Below, piece by piece: positions 23,075-34,432 of a stretch of DNA of 64,000 nt. The stretch's first letter is position 1. Every line of letters starts with the position of its first letter. The stretch covers positions 69,781,371 through 69,845,370 of the forward strand of contig NC_053393.1 of the NCBI RefSeq assembly GCF_905171765.1, read 5' to 3'. The DNA is from Bufo bufo. Its lineage: Eukaryota > Chordata > Amphibia > Anura > Bufonidae. The notes below the pieces were generated by a model, which was not told where the DNA came from, ran no database searches, and saw nothing but the letters and a program-made list of their open reading frames with translations. A program made the translations under genes and the position numbers.

Positions 23075-23440
23075 TATTGACTTCGGGGTGCGTCCTACCT
23101 TGATGCCCAGGTAAGTGAGATAATCCTTCCGGACTTCGACCCTAGTTTGCAGATGACTCACTGCTTGGGACCTCTGGCCTAAGGGCAGTAGCTGGCTTTT
23201 TTCCACGTTGATTTTATAGCCTGCAACCTTCCCATAAAGGTTCAGTGCTTCTAAAGTCTTATCTAACTGGAGCTCAGGGGACCCAAGATATAGTAGGATA
23301 TCGTCTGCGAAGCAACTTTCAGCTCTCTGTTACCTATTTTGATTCCCTCAAAGATGTCAGATTTTATCAACCATCTCGCCAGGGGTTCCATTGCCAGATT
23401 AAAGAGTAACGGGGACAAGGGGCAGCCCTGTCGCGTACCC

Positions 23441-23564
23441 TTGCTAAGTGTAATTGGTTTGGATAAAAAGCCCGGTAATATCACTCTTGCCTAGGGATTT
23501 TCTTGCTAAGTGTAATTGGTTTGGATAAAAAGCCCGGTAATATCACTCTTGCCTAGGGATTTTC
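23441..23564. repeat. 62-bp exact tandem duplication in L1 reverse transcriptase
   Basis: The block beginning TTGCTAAGTGTAATTGG at 23441 is repeated at 23503 and ends at 23564. As 62 is not a multiple of three, it shifts the ORF2 frame. It is unique to this copy as far as the window shows. Confidence 0.93.
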
Positions 23565-25872
23565 ATAGAGTGCCTTCAGGAAATTCCTAAAGTGTCCTGT
23601 AATATTGACCTTATCTAGCACCATATGCAGCCATTGCCAACTAACGTTGTCGAACGCCTTCTCGGCATCAACTGCCACCACGCTGGACAGGGCTCGTTTC
23701 TAAGATCCCGATCTGCGCTTAGGATGGCTAAGACTTTGCGTATATTGGTCACTGCTGATCTGCCCTTCATGAATCCTAACTGGTGTGAACCAATTAGGTC
23801 AGGCACACAATTGGCTAACCTGTTAGCTAAGATTTTGGACAAAATCTTGACATCCTGACTAATTAGGGAGATCGGTCTATATGCACTGGGCTGGGTTAAA
23901 TCTCTTCCCGGTTTCGGAAGGATCTTGATATAAGCCATCTTGCCCGAGTCAGGTAAGCTTCCCCCGCTCATAATGCTGTTAAACAGTCCGGTCAAAGTCG
24001 GGGACAATTCTGGCATCATTGCTTTATAAAATTCCGCCGGGAATCCATCAGGCCCCGGAGCTTTGCAGTTTGACAGGGATTTGATTGTCGTCCCTAACTC
24101 TTCTTCACTTACGTCCCGATTCAGCGTTTCCAACGCATCCATGGGCAGTCGTGGTAGGTCTACTTTGTCTAAGAGACCCTTTGCTTCCTGAGGCTGGAAG
24201 GGATCACTAGAATACAGTGTCTGAAAGTATTCACCGAGTATCTCCACAATTTCCTTTGGTTGGGCGCATAGCTTTCCCGACTTGTCCTTTAGGGGGTGCA
24301 AAACCGACTGTTTGACGAATGGGCGTGTTAAATTGGCCAGCAAACGACCCACTTTATTACCTAAACGAAAGAACTTTTTACCTTTTGGTAATCCCCGAAC
24401 CACTTTTCCTGCCTTTCCTGACAGTAATCGAAACTATGTTTGGCAGTAACCCAGAGAACTTTATTGGGATCTGTGGGATTTTGTAGGAATTCGGTGTACG
24501 CCTCCCGCACCCTCTTGGTGGCCTCCTCAAACTTTTTTCTTGCTTCCCTCTTTTTCCCTATGGAATATGACATTATTCGGCCTCTCAGCACTGCCTTGGC
24601 CGCATCCCAGAATAGACCCTGATTTGTCGCATGTTCCACATTGTCCTGCGAGTATTCCCACCACCACCCTTTTAGCTTGTCTATAAATTCCTTGTCCCTG
24701 GACAAGTGCTGAGGCATTCTCCAAGTAAAATCTTGTCCCCTGGGGACGGTATCCATGATTTCCATAACCACTGGGGCATGATCCGAGATTAACAGATCGG
24801 AAATTTCTACCAATTTGACTCTAGCCAGCAATCTCGGTGATGTCAGAAGGTAGTCAATCCGAGACCATGACCCCTGGGCATGAGAAAAATGGGTGTACTC
24901 GCGGTCCACTGGGTGGTGGCAACGCCATGTATCACACAGTCCTGTATTTTGTATTAGAGGGAGTAACGTCTGGGCCCGATTTTGCTGAGTAGTGATTCCA
25001 GAAATCCCTCGCCTCCTGTCTTCCTGTTCACTATGTACCCTATTGAAATCTCCCGCTACCAAGAGCATTTGTGAATCCTCTGCCAGGATGTCCCTCTCTA
25101 AGGACTTGTAAAAGTCTGTCTGGGAAGTGTTGGGGGCATAGACATTATGCATAACTATCCGACCTGCCGGTAATTATACACACAGTCGCATCCATCTCCC
25201 CTGCTTGTCTGCTGACATAGATGAGACCTCATACCACATACGTTTGTGAAACAGGATCATGATTCCCGCCTTCTTACCCACTGAGGGCGAACCCTCTACC
25301 TGTCCCATCTATAATCTGCGCATCCTCCAAAAATCCGCCTCTTCCAAATGGGTCTACTGCAGAAACGCCACATCAACCCTGAGTTTTTTAAGATGGCGTA
25401 AAACCGCCATACGTTTAGCGGGGGACCGAAGGCCCTTAACATTCCACGTGACTACTCGCATAGTTATTTCTCTTTTTAGTGCTCTCTGCAGGAGAAACCA
25501 TTTGGAACAGACAACTACAGTATCTCATATAATGGCACAAAGGCATCAACACTCCAACCAGACCCAGATCAGTGTTCACACCCTTCCCACCCCCTCCCCA
25601 CAACCTATACCTCCCAACCCAAACCCACAACATAAACAAACATTTTGTCGACTTCACTTTTTTCGCACATCTCATGCTGTAGCAGTTGTCACTACAAACA
25701 TCTAACTGGTTCATTTACTTCCTCCTACTATGCTTCACCCACCAGGCCGTATTATTAGATAAAACAAAGAACTATACACTCTAATATGAATGAACCATGA
25801 GTCCATTGTTATCTCACGTGTCCCTTCAGGGCTTCCTGGTCAGACACTGACTGCACTCGGCGTTGTCCACTC

Positions 25873-26948
25873 TCATTTTGGGTCAGCTTCCTGCTGTTCT
25901 GGCTCCATAGATCTGGGCGCCAATCTCCCCGACTTCTGACTGGCTCCTCTTCCTCTGACCAAAGCTGTTGATCGTTGGGAAGATGGCGGGACAATATCGG
26001 AATACAACGGATCCGACTCAAACGCCTCCGTAGCTTCTCCAGGTGAGAGAAAGGTATCAATCGTCCCGTCTTGGCGAAAAATCCTCAGGGTTGCAGGATA
26101 CAGTAAAGCAAACTTGACCTTATTCCGTGCTAGCGCGGAACAAACTTGAGTAAATTCCCTCCTGCGCTTCGCCACTTCCGCAGAGTAGTCGCTGAATTGC
26201 CCCGAATTATTAAGGGCCGCACATTGCGCCTAAATTTTGCCAGTATGGCCTCTTTAGCGGGATAGTTCAGATACTTTACTATCGCGGCTCTAGGCCGTGC
26301 ATTATTGGATCGCGTACCTGCCGATACTGGCGGTCCTAAACGGTGTGCTCTCTCCACTGTGCATGTGCCCCTTAGCCCCAGAGCTTGCAGGATCTCCACC
26401 TCACAAATGTCCGCCAGCTGGTTCAGCGGGATCGATTCTGGGAGACCGATGATCCGTAAATTATTCCTCCTAGATCGGTTCTCTAAATCGTCGATCTTCT
26501 CCCTCAGGTACTGATTATTGCGCAGGAGGTCGCTGATGTTGTTTTGAGCCTTCTCCAGCTCTTCCTCGACCAGTACCACTCTCTGCTGCACATCGGTGAT
26601 CTGGGAGGTATGAAGCGCCACTTCGGATTGCAGCTGTTGTAAGGCCATCGAGACTGTGGCTTCTAGGGAAGCTTTTATATCCGGCGCAAGGAGTTTAGCC
26701 ACTTCTATGGCCAAAGTTTTGCATGAGGCCGTTAACTCATCTTTCGGGGTGAGCCCGCAGTCCCCCTCTTCATCTTCTGAACCAGAGGCCTCGGTGCTTC
26801 TCTGTGTCAATTGCGAGGTCGAGCGGGTAAGCTTGTGGCGTTTCTCGGCTACCGGCGCCATCTTGCCCCTGACTTTCAGGTCGTCACCTGGCGGGAGTGT
26901 TGCCTGAAACTCCTTCTGTGAACCGCCTCTGACCACAAATTTTTCCAT
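25873..26948 (-). pseudogene. L1 ORF1 RNA-binding protein (frameshifted)
   Basis: Starts MEKFVVRGGSQKEF at 26948. After a polar N-terminus, residues about 110-160 form a heptad-rich coiled coil (VVLVEEELEKAQNNISDLL), followed by the RRM-like region with RSRRNNLRIIGLPE, VERAHRLGPP and RAAIVKYLNYPAKEAI. The frame shifts near 26200 and the C-terminal domain (VAKRRREFTQVCSALARNK) continues from 26175 to 25873 in another frame. L1 ORF1p trimers coat element RNA; this copy cannot make the full protein without frameshifting. Confidence 0.87.
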
Positions 26949-27145
26949 GGGTGGCCCCCTACCCTGCTAGGGGGGTCTGAGGGTACTTTTAAGTCCCGGT
27001 AGGCGGCGGTTCTATGGAATTCGGGCCGGTCGGGCGGAGAGCCTCTCACTAGCGGCTATCCATGTGCACACCGGAACCGGAAGTCTCGGCAGCCATTTTA
27101 TGCAACGATAGTGCACCAGCACAGGCTATCTGCATGTCTGCAAGT

Positions 27146-27830
27146 CCAGAAATACATCTTTTTGGTTACTGGGGTGAAAAAACCCTCTAATATACTGCAC
27201 ATCTGGGATAAGACGTGCATAAGTGACTGTCATATTTAGGCCAGAAATACGGCTTTTTGGTTACTGGGGTGAAAAAACCCTCTGATATACTGCAAATTCT
27301 GGGATAAGACGTGCATAAGTGACTGTCACATTTAGGCCAGAAATACATCTTTTTGCTTACTGGGGTGAAAAAACCATCTAATATACCGCACATCTGGGAT
27401 TAGACGTGCATAAGTGACTGTCACATTTAGGCCAGAAAAACATCTTTTTGGTTCCTGGGGTGAAAAAACCCTCTAATATACCGCACATCTGGGATTAGAC
27501 GTGCATAAGTGACTGTCACATTTAGGCCAGAAATACAGCTTTTTGATTACTGGGGTAAAAAAAAAACTCTGATATACTGCACATCTGGCATAAGACGTGC
27601 ATAAGTGACTGCCACATTTAGGCCAGAAATACATCTTTTTGGTTACTGGGGTGAAAAAACCCTCTAATATACTGCAAAATCTGGGATAAGACGTGCATAA
27701 GTGACTGTCAAATTAGGCCAGGAATACGGCTTTTTGGTTACTGGGGTGAAAATAGCCTCTGATATACTGCACATCTGGGATTAGACGTGCATAAGTTACT
27801 GTGAAATTTAGGCCACAAATACTGCTGTCA
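27146..27830 (+). repeat. 95-bp tandem array in hAT2 leader
   Basis: CCAGAAATAC-type starts recur at 27146, 27241, 27337, 27432, 27527, 27623, 27718 and 27813 (spacing 95-96 bp), giving seven full units and one partial. Core: CTTTTTGGTTACTGGGGTG and AAGACGTGCATAAGTGACTG. It sits just upstream of the transposase, where hAT1 has its unrelated 228-bp array. Confidence 0.92.
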
Positions 27831-27937
27831 TATAGAGTTAAAAAAAAAAAAATTTGAGTGCAATACCCTACATCAGGGTTTTTATTGGCGGTTAATTATT
27901 TTTAACAGACTTAACCACTTTTTACTTTGCTTTGTGA

Positions 27938-29424
27938 ATGCTAACTATGAGGCAAACATCTAATAAGGGACGCGGTCATGGTGGTGGTGTTGGTGGAGCC
28001 TCTGGTGCAGGGAGAGGACGTGGCCGTTCTGCCACAGCTACACGTCCTACTGAACCTACTACCTCAGGTCCCAGTAGCCGCCAGAATCTACAGCGATATT
28101 TGGTCGGGCCTAATGCCGTTCTACGGATGGTAAGGCCTGAGCAAGTACAGGCGCTAGTCAATTGGGTGGCCGACAGTGGATCCAGCACGTTCACATTATC
28201 TCCCACCCAGTCTTCTGCAGAAAGCGCACAGGTGGCGCCTGAAACCCATGCCCATCAGTCTGTCACATCACCCCCGTGCATATCGGGGAACCTGTCTGAG
28301 CCTCAAGTCATGCAGCAGTCTCTTATGCTGTTTGAAGACTCTGCTGGCAGGGTTTCCCAAGGGCATTCACCTAGCCCTTCCCCAGGGGTGGAAGACATAG
28401 AATGCACTGACGCACAACCACTTATGTTTCCTGATGAGGACATGGGAATACCACCTCAGCACGTCTCTTATGATGACGAAACACAGGTGCCAACTGCTGC
28501 GTCTTTCTGCAGTGTGCAGACCGAAAAAGAGGTCAGGGAGGAAGACTGGGTGGAAGACGATGCAGGGGATGATGAGGTCCTAGACCCCACATGGAATGAA
28601 GGAGTAAGCACCAGTGGAGTAAGCACCTTCAAAACCAAGAAAGGGCTCAGGCCCCTCCTGCTCCCTCTTCTGCTGTTGCCTCGGCCTCTTCTTCCGCCTC
28701 TGGAGGAACGTTGTTACCTGCCACCCAGCAAACAGACGATGTGCCACCAACAACACCACCTCCGTCACCAAGCATCTCCACCATGTCACACGGAAGCGTT
28801 GAGCTCTCCATCTCACAAACCTTTGATAGAAAGCGTAAATTCCCACCTAGCCACCCTCGATCCCTGGCCCTGAATGCCAGCATTTCTAAACTGCTGGCCT
28901 TTGAAATGCTGTCATTCAGGCTGGTGGAGACGGACAGCTTCAAACAGTTCATGTCGCTTGCTGTCCCCCAGTACGTCGTTCCCAGCCGCCACTACTTCTC
29001 CAGGAGAGCCACGCCCTCCCTGCACAACCAAGTATCGGATAAAATCAAGTGTGCACTGCGCAACGCCAACTGTGGCAAGGTCCACCTAACCACAGATACG
29101 TGGACCAGTAAGCACGGCCAGGGACGCTATATCTCCCTAACTGCACACTGGGTAAATGTAGTGGCAGCTGGGCCCCAGGTGGAGAGCTGTTTGGCGCACG
29201 TCCTTCCGCCGCCAAGGATCGCAGGGCATCATTCTTTGCCTCCTGTTGCCTCCTCTTCCTACTCGGCTTTCTCCTCCTCTTCTACCACCTCCTCATCCGG
29301 TCAGCGACAGACCTTCACCACCAACTTCAGCACAGCCAGGGGTAAACGTCAGCAGGCCGTTCTGAAACTGATGTGTTTGGGGGACAGGCCCCACACCGTG
29401 CAGGAGTTGTGGCGGGGTATATAA
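27938..29424 (+). pseudogene. hAT2 transposase fragment, BED finger and C-terminus missing
   Basis: The N-terminus from 27938 matches hAT1: GRG-rich start, MVRPEQVQALVNWVADS, acidic block EDDAGDDEVLDPTWNE. Between about 28600 and 28640 the region coding the BED finger is deleted and replaced by a short GTAAGCACC repeat, and the frame shifts. From 28711 the core resumes (LNASISKLLAFEMLSFRLV, TTDTWTSKHGQGRYISL) to HTVQELWRGI, then TAA at about 29422. Downstream is a short scrambled duplication of GCGATAATGG and the hATC region is absent. Lacking both DNA-binding finger and C-terminus, it cannot be functional. Confidence 0.88.
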
Positions 29425-29540
29425 CAACAGACCGACGAGTGGTTGCTGCCAGTGAGCCTCAAGCCCGGCCTGGTGGTGTGCGATAATGGGCGATAATGGG
29501 CGAGTGGTTGCTGCCAGACCGACGAGTGGCTGCTGCCAAA

Positions 29541-30950
29541 GTGCAAAACCAAGCGATTAAAAAGGCGTATGTCCCCTAAAATGATACAAAAAAAAACATC
29601 ACATCATACCACAAAGAATGAGACCCTACATAATAAAATCACTAAAAAAAAAAAAAAACTATAGCTCTCAGAACATGGGGACACTAAAACATTATTTTTT
29701 TCTTTCAAATATGCTATTATTGTGTTAAAGTAAAATAAATAAAAAAAGTATACATATTAGGTATCTCCGTGTCCGTAACAACCATTTCTATAAAAATATC
29801 ACATGACCTAACCCCTCAGGTGAACACCATAAAAAAAAAAAAAAAAAACTGTGTCAAAAAAAGCCATTTTTGTCGCCTTACATAATAAAAAGTGCAACAC
29901 CAAGCGATCAAAAAGGCGAATGTCCCCCAAAATGGTACCAATAAAACTGTTACCTCATCCTGCAAAAAATGAGATCCTACCTAAGACAATTGGTCAAAAA
30001 ATTAAAAAGCCATGGCTCTCAGACTATGAAGACACTAAAACATTTTTTGGTTTAAAAAATGTGATCATTGTGTAAAACTTAAATAAATAAGAAAAAGTAT
30101 ACATATTAGGCATTGCCACATCCGAAACGATCTGCTCTATAAAAATATCACATAACCTAACCCCTCAGGTGAACGCTGTAAAATTTAATTTAAAAAAAAC
30201 TGTGCCAAAATTTTCAATTTTTGGTCACCTTGCCCCATAAAGTGTAATAATGAATGATCAAAAAATCATATTTACCCCAAAAAGGTACAAATAAAACTGG
30301 CACCTTATCCCCTAGTTTCCAAAATGGGGTCACTTTTTGGGAGTTTCTACTGCAAGGGTGCATCAGGGGGGCTTCTAGCGGGACATGGCATCTAAAAACC
30401 AGTCCAGCGAAATCTGCCTTTCAAAAACCATATGGCGTTCCTTTTCTTCTGCACCCTGCTGTGTGCCCTTACGTCGCAAAGGGACTTCAGACCTGAAATG
30501 GTCCTTAAAAAGTGGGTTTTGGAAATTTTCTTAAAAATTTTAAGAATTTCTTCTAAACTTCTAAGCCTTCTAACGTCCTAAAAAAATTAAATGACATTTA
30601 CAAAATGATGCCAACATAAAGTAGACATATAGGGAATGTTAAATAATAAATATTTTATGAGGTATCACTTTCTGTTTTAAAAGAAGACAAATTGAAATTT
30701 TGAAAATTACGAATATTTCTAAATTTTTGGTAAATTTGGGATTTTTTCATAAATAAAGGTGAAATATATTGACTCAAATTTATGACTGCCATGAAGTACA
30801 ATGAGTCACTAGAAAACAATCTCAGAATGGCTTGGATAAATAAAAGTGTTCCAAAGCTATTACCACATAAAGTGACACATGTCAGATGTGCAAAAAATGA
30901 CCTGGGCAGAAGGGTGAAAACTGGCCCGGGGTAGAAGGGGTTAAAGAGGA
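29541..30950 (-). repeat. R1-family repeat, third copy
   Basis: Tandem-like units of about 350 bp are recognisable by ATAAAAATATCACATGACCTAACC blocks in shortened form at about 29790 and 30138, and by AAGTGCAACACCAAGCG-type blocks. The end (30300-30940) matches 540-1440 of the window. Small A-rich frames here are not treated as genes. Confidence 0.7.
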
Positions 30951-31045
30951 AAAGTTGTATTAGTTGTTTATAATTTCTTTTATGATCCTCTCCTGATTTT
31001 GGATTCCAAAACTGCATCAGGAAACCTAGGCATGTGGTTGTACCC

Positions 31046-32708
31046 TTAGTATTCAGACCCTTTACTCAGGACTGTTACAGTCTCCAGTCTTCTTGTGTAT
31101 GATACCACAAGGTTTGCACACCTGGATTTCAGGATTTTCTTCCATTCTTCTTTGCACATCCTCTTAAGCTCTGTCAGTTTTGATGGTGAACATCGGTGGA
31201 CAAATATTTTCAGGTCACTCCAGAGATGTTTGATTGGGTTCAACTCAGGGCTCTGGCTGGGCCCTCAAGAACATCCACAGAGCTGTCCCAAAGCCACTCC
31301 TAAAGCCACTCCTGTGTTGTCTTGGCTGTGTGCTTAGGGTCATTGTCTTGTTCAAGGGTAAGCCTTCGGTTCATTCTGAGATCCAGAGCACTCTGGGTCA
31401 GGTTTTCATCCAGTAGCTGAAAAACATAGTATGATTCTACCACCACCATGCTTTACTGTAGGGGATGGTGTTGGGCAGTGCCTGTGTAGTGCCCTGGAGC
31501 AAGGGTTCTTCGGAGTATGGACATTTGCCCCTATTGTTACTATGCAAAGCCATGAACTCACTACTTCATTGCACTTTAAAGGGTTAACTTGCACAGTGAT
31601 TTATGCTGCTGCGTGCACTTATATTGATGAACTGCATTTTATATGTTTATTGTAATATATCCTGTTCATTTGCACTGTTATTACACTATAGCTCTACTGC
31701 ACTGTGGAAAGGGTAAATGCACAGCCAGCTAATAATGAGAGACTGGGACTTTTCAGTCTGTACACTGGGAAGCTAGTAATTTTCCATTGCTGTCATAAGG
31801 GACTATAAATCACTGAGTTTTTGAGGAAGCAAAACAGACACAGTGAACTTTTGACTGTCAGACGGTTGTTTCAGTCTGGAAAATGATTAGTCATTCCCAT
31901 TGACTTGTATTAAAGCACAATACAAGTCTATGCAGCATTGTTTCTGTTAGGTTGTGCTTCTTCAGCTTCACCCATCCCACTAGAAGGTTCTAGATCAGTT
32001 ATAAACGATATAAAAGTAGAGCAGTCAGAGCCCATAAGGGTCTGAAGATAGGGACCAGTATTTAGTAGGAGAGAATACACAAGTGACAAGAAGAAGATGC
32101 TGAGACAGGGATACCCTGCCCTACGACTAAAGCGCAGACCCTGGGCCACCAGCACTTTGACCAGGGTATCAGCATTGTGAGAGAGAGAGAGTGATGGCAG
32201 TGTCAGACCTCTCCTCAACACAGAACCTTCTTCTACCAGTGGGGAGACAAGAGAAGCCAGCTCAGTGTGTTGCCTGTATTGTTTTGTGCTTGAGTACCTC
32301 CAGTAAAGAAGCACACTGGTTTACTGCAAACCATGACTCTCTGGACTTACTTTCCATTAGGGTCTCCTGGGGATCCAATGTAGTGTTGGGGCAACAAAAA
32401 AACTGGTCACTGCACCTGGTTTCCTCCAAACATAACGCTTAGAATTAAGGCCAAAAAGTTAAATCTTGGTTTAATCAGAGCAGAGAATCTTGTTTCTCAC
32501 AGTCTGAGAGTCCTTTAGGTGTTTATTTGCATACTTTTTGGTATCTTTTACTGAGGAGAGGCTTCTTTCTGGTAACTCTGCCATAATGTCCAGATTGGTG
32601 GAGTGCTGCAGTGATTGTTGACCTTCTGGAAGATTTTCCCATCTGCACACAGAACCTTTGGAGCTCCGCCAGAGTGACTATTGGGTTGTTGGTCACCTCT
32701 ATTACCAA
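31046..32708 (-). pseudogene. Tc1-B transposase remnants
   Basis: An N-terminal piece (32523-32708) shows the second DNA-binding subdomain (RRSTITAALHQSG, RKKPLLSKR). A C-terminal piece (31046-31243) reads MNPIKHLWSDLKIFV and ends SKGSEY. In the catalytic LNPIEHLW motif the Glu codon has become Lys (GAA to AAA). The middle is disrupted by an insertion and frameshifts. Non-functional. Confidence 0.85.
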
Positions 32709-33100
32709 GGCCCTTTCCCCCGATTACCTAGTTTGGTGGGGCGGCTAGCTCTAGTAAGAATCATGGTTATTCCAAGTGTCTTTCATTTAGGAATTATGGA
32801 GGCCTCTATGCTTTTGGGAAGTTTCAGTGCAGAAATGTTTTTGTACCCTTCTCCAGATCTGTGCCTATACACAATCCTGTCTTTGATCTCTACAGGCAGT
32901 TCCTTCCGCCTTGTGGCTTGGATTTAGCTCTGATATGCATTGTCAGCTGTGAGACCTTATATAGATATAAGTGTGTACCTTTCTAAATCATGTCGATACA
33001 GGTGGACTCCAATCAAGGTGTAGAAACATCTCAAAGATGATCAAAGAAATGGGAGGCCCCAAAGCTAAATTTCAAGTGTCATAGCAAAGTATCTGAATAC
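31049..33100 (-). mobile_element. Tc1-B: decayed Tc1-like element split by LTR-like sequence
   Basis: The ends GTATTCAGACCCTTT (31049) and its inverted counterpart ending CTGAATAC (33100) sit next to TA at 31047-31048 and 33101-33102. The transposase remains are on the minus strand. About 0.9 kb of foreign sequence (about 31485-32390) interrupts it. Confidence 0.8.
31485..32390 (+). mobile_element. Solo-LTR-like insertion in Tc1-B (family R3)
   Basis: The sequence starting about TGTGTAGTGCCC and ending about GGGGATCCAATGTAG interrupts the Tc1-B transposase. A diverged copy in opposite orientation lies at about 61150-61960; shared blocks include the stretches around AGAAGCACACTGGTTTAC and CTGGACTTACTTTCC. 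Length near 0.9 kb, no internal gene, and TG start suggest a solo LTR. Boundaries and target duplication are not exact, so the class is tentative. Confidence 0.55.
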
Positions 33101-33155
33101 TAATAGGCTGGCCATACAAATTTTTAGTTTTTCTTTTTCAATGCATTTGCATATA

Positions 33156-34021
33156 CACTCACCTAAACAATTATTAGGAACACCATACTAATACGGTGTT
33201 GGACCCTCTTTTGCCTTCAGAACTGCCTTAATTCTACATGGCATTGATTCAACAAGGTGCTGATAGCATTCTTTAGAAATGTTGGCCCATATTGATAGGA
33301 TAGCATCTTGCAGTTGATGGAGATTTGAGGGATGCACATCCAGGGCACGAAGCTCCCGTTCCACCACATCCCAAAGATACTCTATTGGGTTGAGATCTGG
33401 TGACTGTGGGGGCCATTTTAGTACAGTGAACTCATTGTCATGTTCAAGAAACCAATTTGAAATGATTGGAGCTTTGTGACATGGTGCATTATCCTGCTGG
33501 AAGTAGCCATCAGAGGATGGATACATGTTCTCATTCTGTTTACGCCAAATTCAGACTCTACCATTTGAATGTCTCAACAGATATCGAGACTCATCAGACC
33601 AGGCAATGGTTATTTCAGTCAATGTTGCTCTTCTATCAGCTTGAATCAGTCGGCCCATTCTCCTCTGACCTCTAGCATCCACAAGGCATTTTGCCCACAG
33701 GACTGCCGCATACTGGATGTTTTTCCCTTTTCACACCATTCTTTGTAAACCCTAGAAATGGTTGTGCGTGAAAATCCCAGTAACTGAGCAGATTGTGAAA
33801 TACTCAGACCGGCCCGTCTGGCACCAACAACCATGCCACGCTCAAAATTGCTTAAATCACCTTTCTTTCCCATTCTGACATTCAGTTTGGAGTTCAGGAG
33901 ATTGTCTGGACCAGGACCACCCCCCTAAATGCATTGAAGCAACTGCCATGTGATTGGTTGACTAGATAATTGCATTAATGAGAAATAGAACAGGTGTTCC
34001 TAATAATTCTTTAGGTGAGTG
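33156..34021 (-). mobile_element. Tc1-C: internally deleted Tc1-like element, 866 bp
   Basis: Flanked by TA (33154-33155, 34022-34023). The ends CACTCACCTAAACAATTAT and their near-exact inverse form short inverted repeats of about 29 bp. The element is shorter than an autonomous copy because the central transposase region is shortened. Confidence 0.92.
33188..33873 (-). pseudogene. Tc1-C transposase remnants
   Basis: The N-terminal part (33646-33873) is MGKKGDLSNFERGMVVGARR with helix-turn-helix SISQSAQLLGFSRTTI. The C-terminal part (33188-33526) has the second Asp in YFQQDNAPCH and the Glu in SPDLNPIEYLWD and ends KEGPTPY. The segment holding the first catalytic Asp is shortened and frameshifted between 33526 and 33646. 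Non-functional, possibly still mobilisable through its ends. Confidence 0.87.
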
Positions 34022-34432
34022 TATATGTAGATTAATGGGGAAAACATATTTTTTTTTAGCACAAGGTTCAAAATAATGTGAAGAAAGGTGAAAGGGTCTG
34101 AAGGCTTACAAAATGCACCTAATAGTCAATACTTGCATCCCATGATGTCCTAAGTCATAACTACAGATGAGCGAAGTTTTGAAAAATTCAATTCAGCTGC
34201 TTCGCTAAACTTCAACAAGAAATTTGATTCATAATAAATTACTTTGTCATGAATCGCTTTCCATTGTATGACCGGGAATGGCGATCACAGAACCCCCCGT
34301 CATTTAACACATCAGATGCTGCGTTCTATACAAGTCATAACTATTTACATTTTTTTCAGCATAGCTATATGTTTTTTGCATTGTACTGTATGTATTTGCC
34401 ATGTTTTGGTACATGACAATTTTGTGTAGGAG
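34022..34432. other. No gene seen; one half of a GAGCGAAG-type repeat near 34165
   Basis: ACAGATGAGCGAAGTTTTG near 34165 resembles the edges of frog-type hAT MITEs but no partner end was found. Nothing else is supported. Confidence 0.35.

Larger units (their letters stand above)
20051..25461 (-). pseudogene. L1 ORF2: APE endonuclease and reverse transcriptase (broken)
   Basis: The start is probably MRVVTWNVKGLRSPAKR at 25461. In-frame TAG codons at 25354-25356 (in the LQETHL motif position) and 25309-25311 break the N-terminus. Endonuclease motifs NVYAPN, VAGDFNRV, SRIDYLL and SDHAPV follow (25152-24361). The reverse transcriptase runs KAPGPDGFPAEFYK, YRPISL, QLGFMKGRSA, then in shifted frames TRQGCPLSPLLF and FADDILLYLG (catalytic Asp pair). 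A 62-bp tandem duplication (23441-23564) and the Tc1-E insertion (21454-23074) interrupt the gene. The last 469 codons (20051-21460) end with a CPKC..H..C knuckle. Confidence 0.92.
19591..27085 (-). mobile_element. L1-type LINE, 7.5 kb, near full length, 14-bp target duplication
   Basis: TCGGCAGCCATTTT occurs at 19577-19590 and again at 27086-27099, a 14-bp duplication typical of target-primed reverse transcription. On the minus strand the element carries a 5' region, ORF1, ORF2 with endonuclease and reverse transcriptase, a C-terminal zinc knuckle, and a 3' end rich in A (AAAAAAATAAATAAA) at 19591-19605. The element is interrupted by Tc1-E at 21454-23074. ORF breaks make it inactive, but full length plus clean duplication implies a fairly recent insertion. 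Confidence 0.92.
19157..29540 (+). mobile_element. hAT2: hAT element split by an L1, 3' part lost
   Basis: The left end TAGAGTTGAGCGAAC is at 19157. The promoter-like region runs to 19590, then an L1 occupies 19591-27085, then the hAT leader resumes at 27100 with a 95-bp tandem array and a degenerate transposase to about 29540, where R1 sequence begins. The right terminus and 8-bp duplication are not present, so the 3' half was deleted or recombined away. Confidence 0.85.

Noticed and set aside
27146..27830. Possible CRISPR-like regular array
   Set aside because: Units are 95 bp and contiguous with no unique spacers, in a eukaryotic transposon leader.
32191..32442. 83-codon frame at the right end of the LTR-like insertion
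   Set aside because: Crosses the LTR-like/Tc1-B junction, has no domain, and is not kept in the second copy near 61250.
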